Positions 10,419-20,530 are shown, counted from the stretch's first letter. The stretch: 64,000 bases of DNA from Providencia alcalifaciens (GCF_915403165.1 NZ_OU659204.1:372001-436000), one strand, 5' to 3'. Numbers and translations: made by a program. Notes: generated by a model from the letters alone, not told the origin.

Positions 10419-12686
10419 ATGAGGGCATTGATCGTTTATACCGAGCTAACAGACGAAGATTCTGTGATCAGTCATGCGGTTGCACGGCTGGCAAGCGAAC
10501 TGAATGACGAACACGTCGAAACGGTGATTATCCGTGATTTTGAAGACGGTCTTGCCTATATTCGCTCAAATACCAGCATTGACTGCTTGCTTTACGGGCG
10601 AGATATGTCCGATAAGGAAGAACAAGCTCAAGCCCATCGCCTAATCACTCAGCTTCATCGCCGTCAAGAAGACGTGCCCGTTTTTCTCCTGAGTGATCGT
10701 GAAGAAGCCTTAGTGGCATTTGATAGAAAAATGATGGAGCAAGTGGATGAGTTTGCATGGATTTTAGAGGATTCTGCGGACTTTATTGCTGGACGCGTTC
10801 TTGCAGCCATCATTCGTTACCGTGCGCAATTGCTCCCACCATTAATGAAAAGTTTAATTAAATACAGCGATGTACACGAACACTCATGGGCAGCTCCGGG
10901 GCACCAAGGGGGTGTCGGCTTTACCAAAACGCCAGCAGGGCGTATTTATCACGACTTTTTTGGCGAAAATTTATTCCGTACAGATATCGGCATCGAGCGA
11001 GTTGCCGTTGGTTCGTTACTCGATCACACTGGGGCATTTGGCGAGTGTGAGAAAAACGCGGCACGGATTTTTGGTGCTGACCAATCCTATTCCGTTGTGG
11101 TTGGGACTTCGGGTTCGAATCGTACCATTATGCAAGCTTGCATGACGGATGACGACGTGGTGGTTATTGACCGGAACTGCCATAAATCCATTGAGCAAGG
11201 TTTGATTTTAACGGGAGCAAAACCTGTTTATATGGTCCCGAGTCGTAACCGCTATGGGATTATTGGACCGATTTACCCCACAGAAATGTCCCCTGAAGCC
11301 ATTCAGAAAAAGATCGCTGATAATCCATTTACTGCCGATAAAACGGATAAAAAGCCAGCGTATAGTGTGGTAACAAACTGTACTTATGACGGTGTTTGCT
11401 ACAACGCGCGTAAAGTGCAAAATTTATTGGATAAATCCCTCGATCGAATTCATTTTGATGAAGCATGGTACGGTTACGCGCGATTCAATCCTATTTATCG
11501 TGACCATTTTGCGATGCGCGATGAAGAGCGCAAAGAGAATGACCCTACCATTTTTGCTACTCACTCAACCCATAAATTATTGAATGCGCTGTCCCAAGCC
11601 TCGTTTATTCATGTTCGAAATGGACGCAATGCTATTGATTTTAATCGCTTTAATCAAGCCTATCACATGCATGCAACCACCTCGCCGCTGTATGCCATTT
11701 GCGCCTCAAACGACATTGCTGCGGATATGATGGATGGAAATAGTGGGCGCTCATTAACCGATGAAGTGATCCGTGAAGCCATCGACTTTCGTCAATCTCT
11801 CGGCTACTTGTACAAAGAGTTCCAAAATGATGGTGAATGGTTTTTCAAACCATGGAACCAGGAAACGGTGAAGGATCCTGCAACCGGCGAGCGCTACGAT
11901 TTTGAGTTTGCTCCTGTTGAATTGCTGATGAAAGAGCAAAGCTGCTGGGTAATGAATCCTGAAGATACGTGGCATGGCTTCAAAAATATTCCCGCTGACT
12001 GGGCTATGTTAGATCCAATTAAAGTGAGTATTTTGGCTCCGGGGATGGGGGATGATGGCAAGCTACTCGATTCCGGTGTCCCAGCGGCGCTCGTGACCGC
12101 ATGGCTAAATCATTATGGTATTGTGCCGACTCGTACCACTGATTTCCAAATTATGTTCCTGTTTTCTATGGGGATCACCAAAGGAAAATGGGGCACATTA
12201 GTTAATGCATTGCTCTCCTTTAAACGCCACTATGATACCAATACTCAACTGAAAAAAGTGTTACCGGAAGTAGTGGAAGTGGCACCTGATATTTATGGCG
12301 AGATGGGGCTGCGGGACTTGGGGGATAAGATGTTTGCTTATTTGCAGCGCAATAACCCAGGAAGTCAGCTGAATCAAGCCTATTCAGAGTTACCAAATGT
12401 CATGATGAGCCCGCGTGATGCCTATCAACAGATCGTTGCGAATCGCGTTGAAGCTGTGCCATTAGATAAGCTGTCTGGGCGTATTGCGGCGAACTCGATT
12501 ATTCCTTATCCACCGGGGATCCCAATGTTGTTATCTGGCGAAAGCTTTGGAGAAACCAACAGCCCACATATTGGTTATCTGCGTAGTTTACAAGCGTGGG
12601 ATAGCGAGTTTCCGGGCTTTGAACATGAAACGGAAGGCACAGAAAAAATTGATGGCGAATATCATGTAATGTGTGTGAAGGTGTGA
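10419..12686 (+). CDS. adiA: Biodegradative (acid-inducible) arginine decarboxylase
   Basis: A 755-aa PLP-dependent fold-I decarboxylase that converts arginine to agmatine, consuming a cytoplasmic proton. The wing domain (residues 1 to about 125), the core with HEHSWAAPGHQGGVGFTKTPAGR, GTSGSNRTIMQACM and the PLP lysine in HSTHKLLNALSQ, and the C-terminal domain ending HVMCVKV all agree with E. coli AdiA almost end to end; length is the same. The start has GAGGGAGAG before it. No adiC antiporter or adiY regulator is beside it, so arginine/agmatine exchange must be encoded elsewhere. The two convergent genes that follow include an HdeD-like protein, a family tied to acid resistance. Confidence 0.96.
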   Translation: MRALIVYTELTDEDSVISHAVARLASELNDEHVETVIIRDFEDGLAYIRSNTSIDCLLYGRDMSDKEEQAQAHRLITQLHRRQEDVPVFLLSDREEALVAFDRKMMEQVDEFAWILEDSADFIAGRVLAAIIRYRAQLLPPLMKSLIKYSDVHEHSWAAPGHQGGVGFTKTPAGRIYHDFFGENLFRTDIGIERVAVGSLLDHTGAFGECEKNAARIFGADQSYSVVVGTSGSNRTIMQACMTDDDVVVIDRNCHKSIEQGLILTGAKPVYMVPSRNRYGIIGPIYPTEMSPEAIQKKIADNPFTADKTDKKPAYSVVTNCTYDGVCYNARKVQNLLDKSLDRIHFDEAWYGYARFNPIYRDHFAMRDEERKENDPTIFATHSTHKLLNALSQASFIHVRNGRNAIDFNRFNQAYHMHATTSPLYAICASNDIAADMMDGNSGRSLTDEVIREAIDFRQSLGYLYKEFQNDGEWFFKPWNQETVKDPATGERYDFEFAPVELLMKEQSCWVMNPEDTWHGFKNIPADWAMLDPIKVSILAPGMGDDGKLLDSGVPAALVTAWLNHYGIVPTRTTDFQIMFLFSMGITKGKWGTLVNALLSFKRHYDTNTQLKKVLPEVVEVAPDIYGEMGLRDLGDKMFAYLQRNNPGSQLNQAYSELPNVMMSPRDAYQQIVANRVEAVPLDKLSGRIAANSIIPYPPGIPMLLSGESFGETNSPHIGYLRSLQAWDSEFPGFEHETEGTEKIDGEYHVMCVKV

Positions 12687-12785
12687 AGCGGTACCCTATA
12701 ACAATTGCATGAAATGCGTCTAATATTTTTTATTCTTGTATTACCTAGCCAAGTTTCACTAGTCTGTTTTTTGCCATACATTTGA

Positions 12786-12830
12786 AAGCTGCCTTCGCTA
12801 TTTTTTTATAGCGTTTGGCAGGCTTTTTTT
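12786..12830 (+). terminator. Terminator of adiA
   Basis: A long hairpin (AGCTGCC... paired with ...GGCAGGCT, with an inner TCGCTAT/ATAGCG stem) is followed by seven T. It ends immediately before the convergent DUF4105 gene. Confidence 0.88.
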
Positions 12831-12831
12831 A

Positions 12832-13551
12832 TTATCGACGTATTGCTTGAGAAAACTGGTTATCAATAAACTGTATAATAGGAATCTGCTGTTTATTAAA
12901 ATAGTCTTTATCTTCAATAAAGCCTAATTGATGACAATATTGTGAAGCGTAGCCACTGACTAACAGCTTCCAGTTAAATTTAAAGTCAGGGTAGGTTTTC
13001 TTTGCGATTTTATAAATACTGGTTGTACAGTTATTCCACATAGAATGATATTTTTCGTTGGTCACTTTGAGCTGATTAAGTTTACTCATATAATTGAGAA
13101 ATAGTTCGGTAATAAGTGGCTTATCTAAATTTAAGGGATAAATATAGACTTGTTCATTGCGTAAATTAACGCGAGTACCAATTAAATCCTGCTCATCAGC
13201 GACCACATAGATAATATCGTAGTTATAGAAAAACCCCTTCCAAACCGAAAATTGTTGATGTGATTTTCGCCTTGTTTCGATAGAAAAAGAGACATAATCC
13301 CCATTGGTAAAACCGAAGCTCAGAAAAACATGGGCGATCATTTTGCCAGACCAGTGGGATTGTACTAGATCTACGCTTTGCAAGTTAGATAGGTTGTAAT
13401 GCTTAGTATCCCAAGTGTATTCATTCTTATCGGCAAATAGAAAAGAGCGAAAATTATGAATGGCGACGTCCGAAGTTTCGTGATTAAAATCCATATGGGA
13501 TTTATAACGATACTCTGTTCTCCACTCATTTTGAGGCAATAGATTGCTCAT
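12832..13551 (-). CDS. DUF4105 (Lnb N-terminal-like) domain protein
   Basis: A protein of 239 aa (from the ATG; a GTG two codons upstream is possible) with no signal peptide or membrane segment. It shows the DUF4105 pattern: HNFRSF, then MIAHVFLSFGFTNGDYVSFSIETRR, then YDIIYVVADEQDLIGTRVN, then WNNCTTSIYK. The His (about residue 74) and Cys (about 175) of these motifs would form a papain-like dyad. Related domains occur in lacto-N-biosidases and in envelope proteins; an enzymatic role has not been settled, as far as I know. It starts within a base or so of the stop of the upstream HdeD-like gene, with no clear ribosome site of its own, so the two are probably translationally coupled. Confidence 0.85.
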   Translation of the reverse strand: MSNLLPQNEWRTEYRYKSHMDFNHETSDVAIHNFRSFLFADKNEYTWDTKHYNLSNLQSVDLVQSHWSGKMIAHVFLSFGFTNGDYVSFSIETRRKSHQQFSVWKGFFYNYDIIYVVADEQDLIGTRVNLRNEQVYIYPLNLDKPLITELFLNYMSKLNQLKVTNEKYHSMWNNCTTSIYKIAKKTYPDFKFNWKLLVSGYASQYCHQLGFIEDKDYFNKQQIPIIQFIDNQFSQAIRR

Positions 13552-13558
13552 CTGCACG

Positions 13559-14761
13559 CTACATTTTTAATAGAACAGACATGGCGCGGGAATAATCTAA
13601 AACAATGCCCGGTGTCCACGTCATAATGCTTGCATGTTTTCTGAGTTGGGACATGACCCAAAGTTCAGGGCTAAAGAGCAATTTAAGCAGCAGCATGAAG
13701 CCGCCTTTTTTCTCAGTAAAATATCCCTCGGTACTTTTTATTAGCGCCAAAGAAACGACGGTTGAGCAATTGCGATTCGTTAAATTGTAGGTCGTGTCTT
13801 TACTATATTCTTGCCAAAATGCATCTAGCTTTTCTTTACTGATCCCTTCAATGGTCAATTTGAAATTTGATGGCGGCGCGATTTTCATTTCATCAACATA
13901 ACTTATTTGAAAAACCCCCGTGTCATTGTTTTCTTCGGTGGATTTTAATATCTGCAAAAATTGTGCTGTATCGCGGTCGATATCTTTCTCTGGGTAGTGG
14001 CTGATATATATTTCATCCAGTTCGAAAGCAACATGCCCTGTACTAATTACGCCTAATGAATTACGGGAAACAATATAGCGTTGGATAATTTTAAAAAATA
14101 GAGGCAGTTGCCCGGTAGTTGTCCATACGTGTAAGGTGGCGCGTTCTCTGCTTGAAGAGTCATCATTGCGTGTAAATACCATCTGGTTAACATTTGAAAT
14201 CTGGCTGCTCACAACAAAGTAGTAAACAAAGAATGAATCTAGGGAGAAAATCATAATCAGCGTGCCAACATCCCAATAAACTTGGCGAGATGAATAGTCA
14301 AAAGACCAAGGAATGAAATTCCATAAACCTAATGAAAATTCAATAATGGAGACGGTGAACATTAACTTCCAGCGTTCAAATTTTAAAACCACACTATTGG
14401 ACATTTTCCAGATAGCACTGACCATCAGATATAAGCCAGTAATAAACCCAGAGAGAACCGTTTCCCACGCATGTATTTTAGAAAATAAGACAATGTAGAC
14501 CATTAAAAGTAGTACTAATCCACGGCTGATCCGCAGCCCTCGGGTAGCACCTTGGCAATACATCGCGCAGACAAATGAGCGAATGGCTTCCAATAAAATT
14601 GGAATACAGAGGAAAATCATAAACTCATGGGGATCGGCAAAAAAAGGTAGTAGAAAAAAGCAGGCACCAATCAGGACACCAAATAATGTGAGTGCCAGAA
14701 TAAACCAGAAATATTTTTTTGCTGTGTCTCTGCCATAGAGCATTGTAATGATATAAATCAT
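13559..14761 (-). CDS. HdeD-like membrane protein with C-terminal His/Asn-Cys domain
   Basis: A 400-aa protein. Residues 1 to about 185 form six hydrophobic segments, laid out like the HdeD/DUF308 acid-resistance family. Residues from about 205 on form a soluble domain with VISTGHVAFELDEIYISHYP (His near 243) and TTYNLTNRNCSTVVSLAL (Cys near 332), a His...Asn-Cys pattern like papain-fold peptidases or amidases and like the DUF4105 protein encoded just downstream. No activity is known to me for this combination. The pair reads convergently toward adiA, an acid-resistance gene. The HdeD assignment is from segment number and character, so it is moderate; the His/Cys motif is directly visible. 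Confidence 0.8.
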   Translation of the reverse strand: MIYIITMLYGRDTAKKYFWFILALTLFGVLIGACFFLLPFFADPHEFMIFLCIPILLEAIRSFVCAMYCQGATRGLRISRGLVLLLMVYIVLFSKIHAWETVLSGFITGLYLMVSAIWKMSNSVVLKFERWKLMFTVSIIEFSLGLWNFIPWSFDYSSRQVYWDVGTLIMIFSLDSFFVYYFVVSSQISNVNQMVFTRNDDSSSRERATLHVWTTTGQLPLFFKIIQRYIVSRNSLGVISTGHVAFELDEIYISHYPEKDIDRDTAQFLQILKSTEENNDTGVFQISYVDEMKIAPPSNFKLTIEGISKEKLDAFWQEYSKDTTYNLTNRNCSTVVSLALIKSTEGYFTEKKGGFMLLLKLLFSPELWVMSQLRKHASIMTWTPGIVLDYSRAMSVLLKM

Positions 14762-15119
14762 GCTGCACCAACCATAGAATCGTGATAAGTGCTAATGCCT
14801 TATCTTTATAGGTTTTTATTTTTAATTTGTAGGATTGGCTTCATTATAATAGGGATATTTCAGCGACAAAATAGATGGCAATTTGTGCGTTGTATGGTGA
14901 TTTTAATTCATTGAAGAATAAGTGTTATTTTTAGTGTTACACTTTGATTGTGTGGCTTTAACTGCTTTAGGTTAACGATATGTTAATATTTAATTCTATT
15001 AATAACTCGTCAATACTTCGGATTATGTTTTAAAGAAACCATAAATAAGATTTTTATGTGTAATTAAATTCTTAAACTTAAAACTCCAATTATGATTATC
15101 TTTTTTGGTTATTTATTGA
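14762..15119. other. A+T-rich intergenic stretch upstream of the HdeD-like gene
   Basis: About 360 bp between the HdeD-like gene start and the yheS terminator. It must hold the promoter of the minus-strand HdeD-like/DUF4105 pair. I see several A+T runs but no promoter I can defend, no RNA gene and no repeat. Confidence 0.5.
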
Positions 15120-15158
15120 AATAACCCCTTATTAGTCTGATCTTAATAAAGGGTTATT
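15120..15158 (-). terminator. Terminator of yheS
   Basis: A 15-base inverted repeat with one mismatch (15120-15134 with 15144-15158) lies about 20 bp beyond the yheS stop. On the minus strand it is followed by T/A-rich sequence. Confidence 0.75.
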
Positions 15159-15177
15159 ATTGAAGAACGATTACGAA

Positions 15178-17112
15178 TTAACCCACTTCAAACTCATTGG
15201 TCATGGTTTCTAACTGCTCTTGCAGATCCATCCATTCCATTTCAACGTCTTCAAGGGCTGACTTATGTTCAGTCTGCTTTTTCAAACAGTCAGTCAGCTC
15301 CGCTTTTTTATCTTGCTCATAAATGGCGGCATCGGATAACTTCGCCTCTAACTCGGCTAATGATGCAGAATGTTTTTCCATTTTCTTTTCCAATTCCGTA
15401 ATTTTTTTACGGATAGGCTGGGTCAGTTGACGGAATTCGGCATCGCGGCGTTTTTGGTCTTTTCTATCTTGCGCCGTCACGGTTGAGGCGCTGGCTGGTT
15501 TATCTTTTTCTAGCAGATCACGAGTCTGTTGTAACTCGAGTTTATTTTGCTCCGCTAGCCATTGTTGATAATCATCTAAATCGCCATCAAATTGAGCCAC
15601 CATACCGCCATGAACCAGATAAAATTCATCCGTTGTTGAGCGCAATAAATGCCTATCATGGGAGACCACAACTAAAGCGCCTTCAAAGTCCATTAGCGCA
15701 TCAGTAAGTGCTTGACGCATATCTAAATCAAGGTGGTTAGTCGGTTCATCGAGTAACAGTAGGTTAGGGCGCTGCCATACCACTAAAGCTAAAACTAAGC
15801 GCGCTTTTTCACCCCCAGAAAAACGCCCCGTTGGATCTGTGACTTGGTCGCCTTTAAAGCCAAAACCGCCTAAATAATCACGCAGTTGTTGTTCGGTTTG
15901 GTCAGGAGCAAGGCGGGCGATATGCTGTAATGGTGATTCATCCGCATGCAAATATTCTAATTGATGTTGAGCAAAGTACCCAAGTTTGATGCCTTTTGAG
16001 AGCGAGATTTCCCCATGTAATGGAGGTAAATCACCCGCAAGCATCTTGATCAAGGTTGATTTACCTGCTCCGTTACGGCCTAATAAGCCGATACGTGAAC
16101 CGGGGACTAAGTTCAATTTAATGGACTCTAAAATCACTTTCTCGGCGTAACCTGCGCTGACTTTTTCCATTTTCAATAATGGATTTGGTAAGCTTTCGGG
16201 TTTACGGAATGAAAAATGGAAGGGATTATCCACATGTGCAGGAGAAACCATTTCCATTTTTTCGAGCATTTTAATCCGGCTTTGAGCTTGTTTTGCTTTA
16301 GTGGCTTGCGCTCTAAAACGATCAATATAACTTTGTAAGTGTGCGGCTCTAACTTGTTGGCTCTCATATAAAGCTTGTTGCTGTGAAAGCTTCATCGCGC
16401 GTTGCCCTTCGAACGATGAATAGTTACCGGTATATTCGAACATGGATTCTTGTTCAATATGCAGCACTTTGTCGATGATTGGGTCGAGGAAGTCCCTATC
16501 ATGGGAAATCAAAATCAGGGTGCCAGAATAGCTTTTAAGCCATTTTTCTAGCCAAATCACCGCATCTAAATCTAAGTGGTTAGTTGGTTCATCGAGAAGT
16601 AATAAGTCGGAACGGCACAGTAGGGCTTGCGCAAGGTTCAGGCGCATACGCCATCCACCGGAAAACGATTTTACCGGAGACTGTAGCTGTGCTTGGCTAA
16701 AGCCAAGGCCATGTAGCAAGCTCGCAGCACGGGATTGAATTGTCCACGCATCAATGGCATCTAACTGCCCATGAATGACGGCAATAGCGTGGCCGTCATT
16801 TTTTTCGTTCGCTTGTTGGAGTTTATGTTCTAAGGCGCGAAACTCACGATCGCCATCAATCACATACTCAATACAAGGTACATCAAGGGCTGGGGTTTCT
16901 TGGTTCACCCATGCCATAGACCAATTGCTTGGAAAGGTTGCTGATCCTGCTTCCGCTTGCAATTCACCCTTTAACAGTGCCAGCAATGTGGATTTTCCGC
17001 AGCCGTTTTTACCCACTAATCCGACTTTTTGCCCCGGATTGATAGTCGCAGTTGCATTGTCCAGCAGAACACGTACACCTCGGCGAATTTGTAATGAAGA
17101 GAAAACAATCAT
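15178..17112 (-). CDS. yheS: ABC-F family ATPase YheS
   Basis: A 644-aa soluble protein with two ABC ATPase domains and no membrane part, the ABC-F class that acts on ribosomes. Domain 1 has Walker A GKNGCGKST and signature FSGGWRMRLNLAQ with Walker B LLLLDEPTNHLD; domain 2 has GRNGAGKST, FSGGEKARLVLAL and a second LLLLDEPTNHLD. A linker rich in Gln and Arg (about 230-290) and a C-terminal coiled coil (about 545-640) complete the architecture. E. coli YheS (637 aa) is thought to relieve ribosome stalling on some sequences. It is divergent from kefG, in conserved order. Confidence 0.95.
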   Translation of the reverse strand: MIVFSSLQIRRGVRVLLDNATATINPGQKVGLVGKNGCGKSTLLALLKGELQAEAGSATFPSNWSMAWVNQETPALDVPCIEYVIDGDREFRALEHKLQQANEKNDGHAIAVIHGQLDAIDAWTIQSRAASLLHGLGFSQAQLQSPVKSFSGGWRMRLNLAQALLCRSDLLLLDEPTNHLDLDAVIWLEKWLKSYSGTLILISHDRDFLDPIIDKVLHIEQESMFEYTGNYSSFEGQRAMKLSQQQALYESQQVRAAHLQSYIDRFRAQATKAKQAQSRIKMLEKMEMVSPAHVDNPFHFSFRKPESLPNPLLKMEKVSAGYAEKVILESIKLNLVPGSRIGLLGRNGAGKSTLIKMLAGDLPPLHGEISLSKGIKLGYFAQHQLEYLHADESPLQHIARLAPDQTEQQLRDYLGGFGFKGDQVTDPTGRFSGGEKARLVLALVVWQRPNLLLLDEPTNHLDLDMRQALTDALMDFEGALVVVSHDRHLLRSTTDEFYLVHGGMVAQFDGDLDDYQQWLAEQNKLELQQTRDLLEKDKPASASTVTAQDRKDQKRRDAEFRQLTQPIRKKITELEKKMEKHSASLAELEAKLSDAAIYEQDKKAELTDCLKKQTEHKSALEDVEMEWMDLQEQLETMTNEFEVG

Positions 17113-17263
17113 AGAAACCGTCTATTGAAAATATGTTAAATTGTTGAGTTAGATATATTCGAATAATAAAGTTATTACTGAAATATATTAAGCTTAAAGT
17201 ACATTTAGCAGGCTGCATGGTAACGGAAAATTATCCGCCTGACACGCCTTTGAGGAGGGAAAG

Positions 17264-17824
17264 ATGTCAAATACGCCAAAAGTGCTCGTGGTCTACGCTC
17301 ACCCAGACCCCCATGAATCTGTTGCTAATCGTTTATTGTTAAATGCAGTGCGCGATTTTGACAATGTCACTATCCACGATTTATACGCAACATATCCCGA
17401 TTACTTTATTGATGTCACTGCAGAACAAAAGCTACTTTGTCAGCATGATATCATCGTATTTCAGCATCCGCTGTACACTTATAGTTGTCCCGCGCTATTA
17501 AAAGAGTGGTTTGACCAAGTTCTGACTCGCCGATTTGCCACAGACCAAGGATACCAAAAACTGAAAGGCAAATATTGGCACTCGATTATTACTACCGGAG
17601 AGCCAGAAGAGGCATACCAGTATGGCGGCTATAATCGTTATCCATTATCTGAAATTCTTCGTCCATTTGAGTTGACCTCATTGATGTGTGATATGCACTG
17701 GATTGAACCGAACATTATCTATTCTGCCCGTCGGCAGAGCCCACAACAGTTACAGCAAATGGTTGATGAGTATAAGCGATGGATGAGACAACCCCTCAAG
17801 ACGGGAGACATTTCAAATGGATGA
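17264..17824 (+). CDS. kefG: KefB ancillary quinone oxidoreductase KefG
   Basis: A 186-aa flavodoxin-fold protein of the NQO1/KefF/KefG family. It starts [23 protein letters not shown], with the [19 protein letters not shown] flavin-side motif and [18 protein letters not shown] later. It is needed for full activity of the glutathione-gated potassium efflux protein KefB. The gene is preceded by GAGGAGGGA and overlaps kefB by 8 bases, so the two are made together. Confidence 0.95.
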   Translation: MSNTPKVLVVYAHPDPHESVANRLLLNAVRDFDNVTIHDLYATYPDYFIDVTAEQKLLCQHDIIVFQHPLYTYSCPALLKEWFDQVLTRRFATDQGYQKLKGKYWHSIITTGEPEEAYQYGGYNRYPLSEILRPFELTSLMCDMHWIEPNIIYSARRQSPQQLQQMVDEYKRWMRQPLKTGDISNG

Positions 17825-19625
17825 ATTAAATCTATTTGAGTCGGTGATCATATTTTTATGCGCCGGTGTGGTGATGGTGCCGATTGCCCAAAAAATCCGT
17901 TTGGGTGCGGTGTTAGGCTATTTATTAGCGGGGATTGTGATTGGCCCATTTGTATTGGGTTTTATTCGCAATGTTGATGACATCCTGCATTTCTCGGAGC
18001 TGGGTGTCGTCTTCTTAATGTTTTTGATTGGGTTGGAATTGAAGCCCTCAAAATTGTGGGAGCTGCGCCGGTCAATTTTTGGTGTCGGTACCATTCAAGT
18101 GGTTGTAACCGCGGCTTTGATGGCTGGGATCTTGATTCTAGCTCAGTTTTCATGGCAGGCAGCGGTCGTTGGCGGGCTGGGCATGGCGATGTCCTCAACA
18201 GCAATGGCGCTGCAATTAATGAATGAAAAAGGGATGTCCAACCAAGAAAGTGGGCAGCTCGGCTTTTCTGTTTTATTGTTCCAAGATATGGCGGTCATTC
18301 CGATTATGGCGCTGATCCCGTTATTGGCAGGGGATACGGGAAGCAGCGATTGGTACAAAATTGGATTGAAAGTGGTAGCGTTTGCGGGGTTATGGATTGT
18401 CGGTCGTTATTTATTACGCCCACTATTTAGGCTTGCAGCGAAATCGGGCGTTCATGAAATTTTTACGGCAGCGGCGTTGTTAGTCGTACTGGGTTCCGCG
18501 TTAATTATGGAAAGCCTTGGCTTTTCAATGGCATTGGGTACGTTTATGGCGGGGGTGATGCTCGCTGAGACGGAATTTCGTCATGAACTTGAGATTAATA
18601 TCGAGCCGTTTAAAGGCTTGCTGCTGGGGCTGTTTTTCATCTCCGTCGGTATGTCATTAAATTTACAAGTGTTATGGGCTTATCTCCCTCAAGTTTTATT
18701 GGCGGTTTTGGTGCTGGTCACCGTGAAAGCGCTCATATTATATGTGCTGGGATTTGTGGCGCGTTTACGCACAGGCGCTCGAGCGCAATTTTCAGGGGTA
18801 CTTAGCCAAGGTGGTGAGTTCGCTTTTGTGATTTATGCCACGGCATTCGGTGCTAGCGTGATTGATGAAAGGCAAATGGATTTATTGTTGGTGGTGGTGA
18901 CGCTATCGATGATGACAACGCCACTTGTGATGCAGTTGATAGATGCGTATCTCAATCGCCGCTACAATCAGCAACCGATATCGACAGAAAAGCCATTTGT
19001 AGAGGATACCAATCCCCACGTTATTTTAGTGGGATTTGGGCGAATGGGGCAGGTGGTTGGTCGTTTACTGATGGCGAACAAAGTGAATATTACGGTGCTT
19101 GAACAAGACGTTACCGCGATTAGTACCATGCGTCGCTATGGTTACACTGTCTATTATGGGGATGCGCGCGAGCTGCAACTTCTGCGCTCAGCGGGAGCGG
19201 ATAAAGCCAAAGCGATTGTGATCACCAGCAACGTTCCCGAAGAAGTGATGGAAATTGTGCGTATTTGCCAAGAAAATTTCCCGAATTTGCATATTATTGC
19301 CCGTGCAAAAGGGCGTTTAGAAGCTCACGAATTGCTGCATAGCGGCGTGACGGACTTTAGCCGTGAAACCTTTTCAAGCGCGTTAGAAATGGGAAGCAAG
19401 GCGCTGATTAGTACAGGAATGCATCCTCATAAAGCCTATCGTGCAAAACAGCATTTCCGTCGGCTTGATATGCGTATGTTAAGGGATATTATTCCTGAAA
19501 GTGAGAACAGCGATAGCGGGCAAATTTCGCGTATTAAAGAGGCTCGGCGTGAACTCAATGAACTCTTCGAAAAAGAGATGCAAAGAGAAAATCGCCAACC
19601 GCACAGCTGGAATAACGAACAGTAA
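17817..19625 (+). CDS. kefB: Glutathione-regulated K+/H+ antiporter KefB
   Basis: A 602-aa inner-membrane protein of the CPA2 family that releases potassium when electrophiles form glutathione adducts, acidifying and protecting the cytoplasm. About a dozen membrane segments fill residues 1-380, including the [16 protein letters not shown] segment with the conserved Gln-Asp of the ion site. A cytoplasmic RCK/KTN domain follows, with the Rossmann motif [14 protein letters not shown] near residue 400 and a charged C-terminal tail. It matches E. coli KefB (601 aa) and overlaps its partner kefG. Confidence 0.96.
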   Translation: MDELNLFESVIIFLCAGVVMVPIAQKIRLGAVLGYLLAGIVIGPFVLGFIRNVDDILHFSELGVVFLMFLIGLELKPSKLWELRRSIFGVGTIQVVVTAALMAGILILAQFSWQAAVVGGLGMAMSSTAMALQLMNEKGMSNQESGQLGFSVLLFQDMAVIPIMALIPLLAGDTGSSDWYKIGLKVVAFAGLWIVGRYLLRPLFRLAAKSGVHEIFTAAALLVVLGSALIMESLGFSMALGTFMAGVMLAETEFRHELEINIEPFKGLLLGLFFISVGMSLNLQVLWAYLPQVLLAVLVLVTVKALILYVLGFVARLRTGARAQFSGVLSQGGEFAFVIYATAFGASVIDERQMDLLLVVVTLSMMTTPLVMQLIDAYLNRRYNQQPISTEKPFVEDTNPHVILVGFGRMGQVVGRLLMANKVNITVLEQDVTAISTMRRYGYTVYYGDARELQLLRSAGADKAKAIVITSNVPEEVMEIVRICQENFPNLHIIARAKGRLEAHELLHSGVTDFSRETFSSALEMGSKALISTGMHPHKAYRAKQHFRRLDMRMLRDIIPESENSDSGQISRIKEARRELNELFEKEMQRENRQPHSWNNEQ

Positions 19626-19634
19626 GGTAGAAAA

Positions 19635-19838
19635 ATGGCAGCAACACGTAAGCGTTTTATTGCTGGGGCAACCTGTCCTAAATGTAAGTCTCAAGATACC
19701 TTAATGATGTGGCGAGAAGATAAAATTGATGTGGTTGAATGTGTGAATTGCGGGGATCAACAGCGTCAAGCTGAAGGCGATGCTACTGAGCATGTGAGAC
19801 AGCAAGAACAAGTTATTGGAATTTTTACCCCAGAGTAA
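19635..19838 (+). CDS. yheV: Zinc-ribbon protein YheV
   Basis: A 67-aa conserved protein with two Cys pairs, CPKCKSQD and CVNCGDQ, forming a putative zinc ribbon, and the family ending EQVIGIFTPE. Function is unknown. It starts 10 bp after kefB behind an AAGG site and is probably in the kefGB transcript. Confidence 0.93.
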   Translation: MAATRKRFIAGATCPKCKSQDTLMMWREDKIDVVECVNCGDQQRQAEGDATEHVRQQEQVIGIFTPE

Positions 19839-19924
19839 GAGAATTTTGTCAATTCTCAATACAGCACAATTGTTTTCCGGTACAATTGGCAAAAATTTTT
19901 CCCTTACGGGTCGTAGGAGATGTC

Positions 19925-20530
19925 ATGAAAGTAGCAAAAGACTTGGTTGTAAGCTTAGCTTACCAAGTAAGAACAGAAGACGGTGTTTTAGTTGATGAGT
20001 CCCCAGCAAATGCGCCAATGGACTATCTGCATGGCCGTGGTTCTTTAATTTCTGGTCTGGAAAAAGCATTAGAAGGTCGTGAAGTTGGCGAACATTTCGA
20101 TGTTGAAGTCGCTTCAGACGATGCATATGGTCAATATGATGACAACCTAGTTCAACGCGTACCGAAAGATGTATTCATGGGCGTTGACGAGCTGGAAGTG
20201 GGTATGCGTTTCTTAGCGGATACTGACATGGGCCCAGTTCCAGTTGAAATCACTGGCATTGAAGGCGATGAAGTTATCGTTGACGGTAACCATATGTTAG
20301 CAGGTCAAAACCTGAAATTTAATGTTGAAGTCATGGCTATCCGTGAAGCAACTGAAGAAGAAATCGCTCATGGCCACGTCCATGGTGCAGATGGTCACGA
20401 CCACGACCATGACCACGAAGGTGGTTGTTGTGGCGGTGGCGGTCATAGCCACGGTTCAGAAGGCGGTTGCTGTGGCGGTGGTGAAGGCGAAGGCCACGGT
20501 CACAAGCATGGCGGTTGTGGTTGCCACTAA
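19925..20530 (+). CDS. slyD: FKBP-type peptidyl-prolyl isomerase and metallochaperone SlyD
   Basis: A 201-aa protein that isomerises prolyl bonds, acts as a chaperone through its insert-in-flap domain, and carries nickel for hydrogenase maturation. The start at 19925 (MKVAKDLVVSLAYQVRTEDG) with the GTAGGAGATGTC upstream region fits the family; an earlier in-frame ATG at 19886 is not used. The FKBP part ends near residue 150. The C-terminal tail is strongly His/Cys/Gly-rich, with two CCGGG blocks and repeated DHDHDH and GHSHG units. A bidirectional terminator separates it from slyX. Confidence 0.96.
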   Translation: MKVAKDLVVSLAYQVRTEDGVLVDESPANAPMDYLHGRGSLISGLEKALEGREVGEHFDVEVASDDAYGQYDDNLVQRVPKDVFMGVDELEVGMRFLADTDMGPVPVEITGIEGDEVIVDGNHMLAGQNLKFNVEVMAIREATEEEIAHGHVHGADGHDHDHDHEGGCCGGGGHSHGSEGGCCGGGEGEGHGHKHGGCGCH

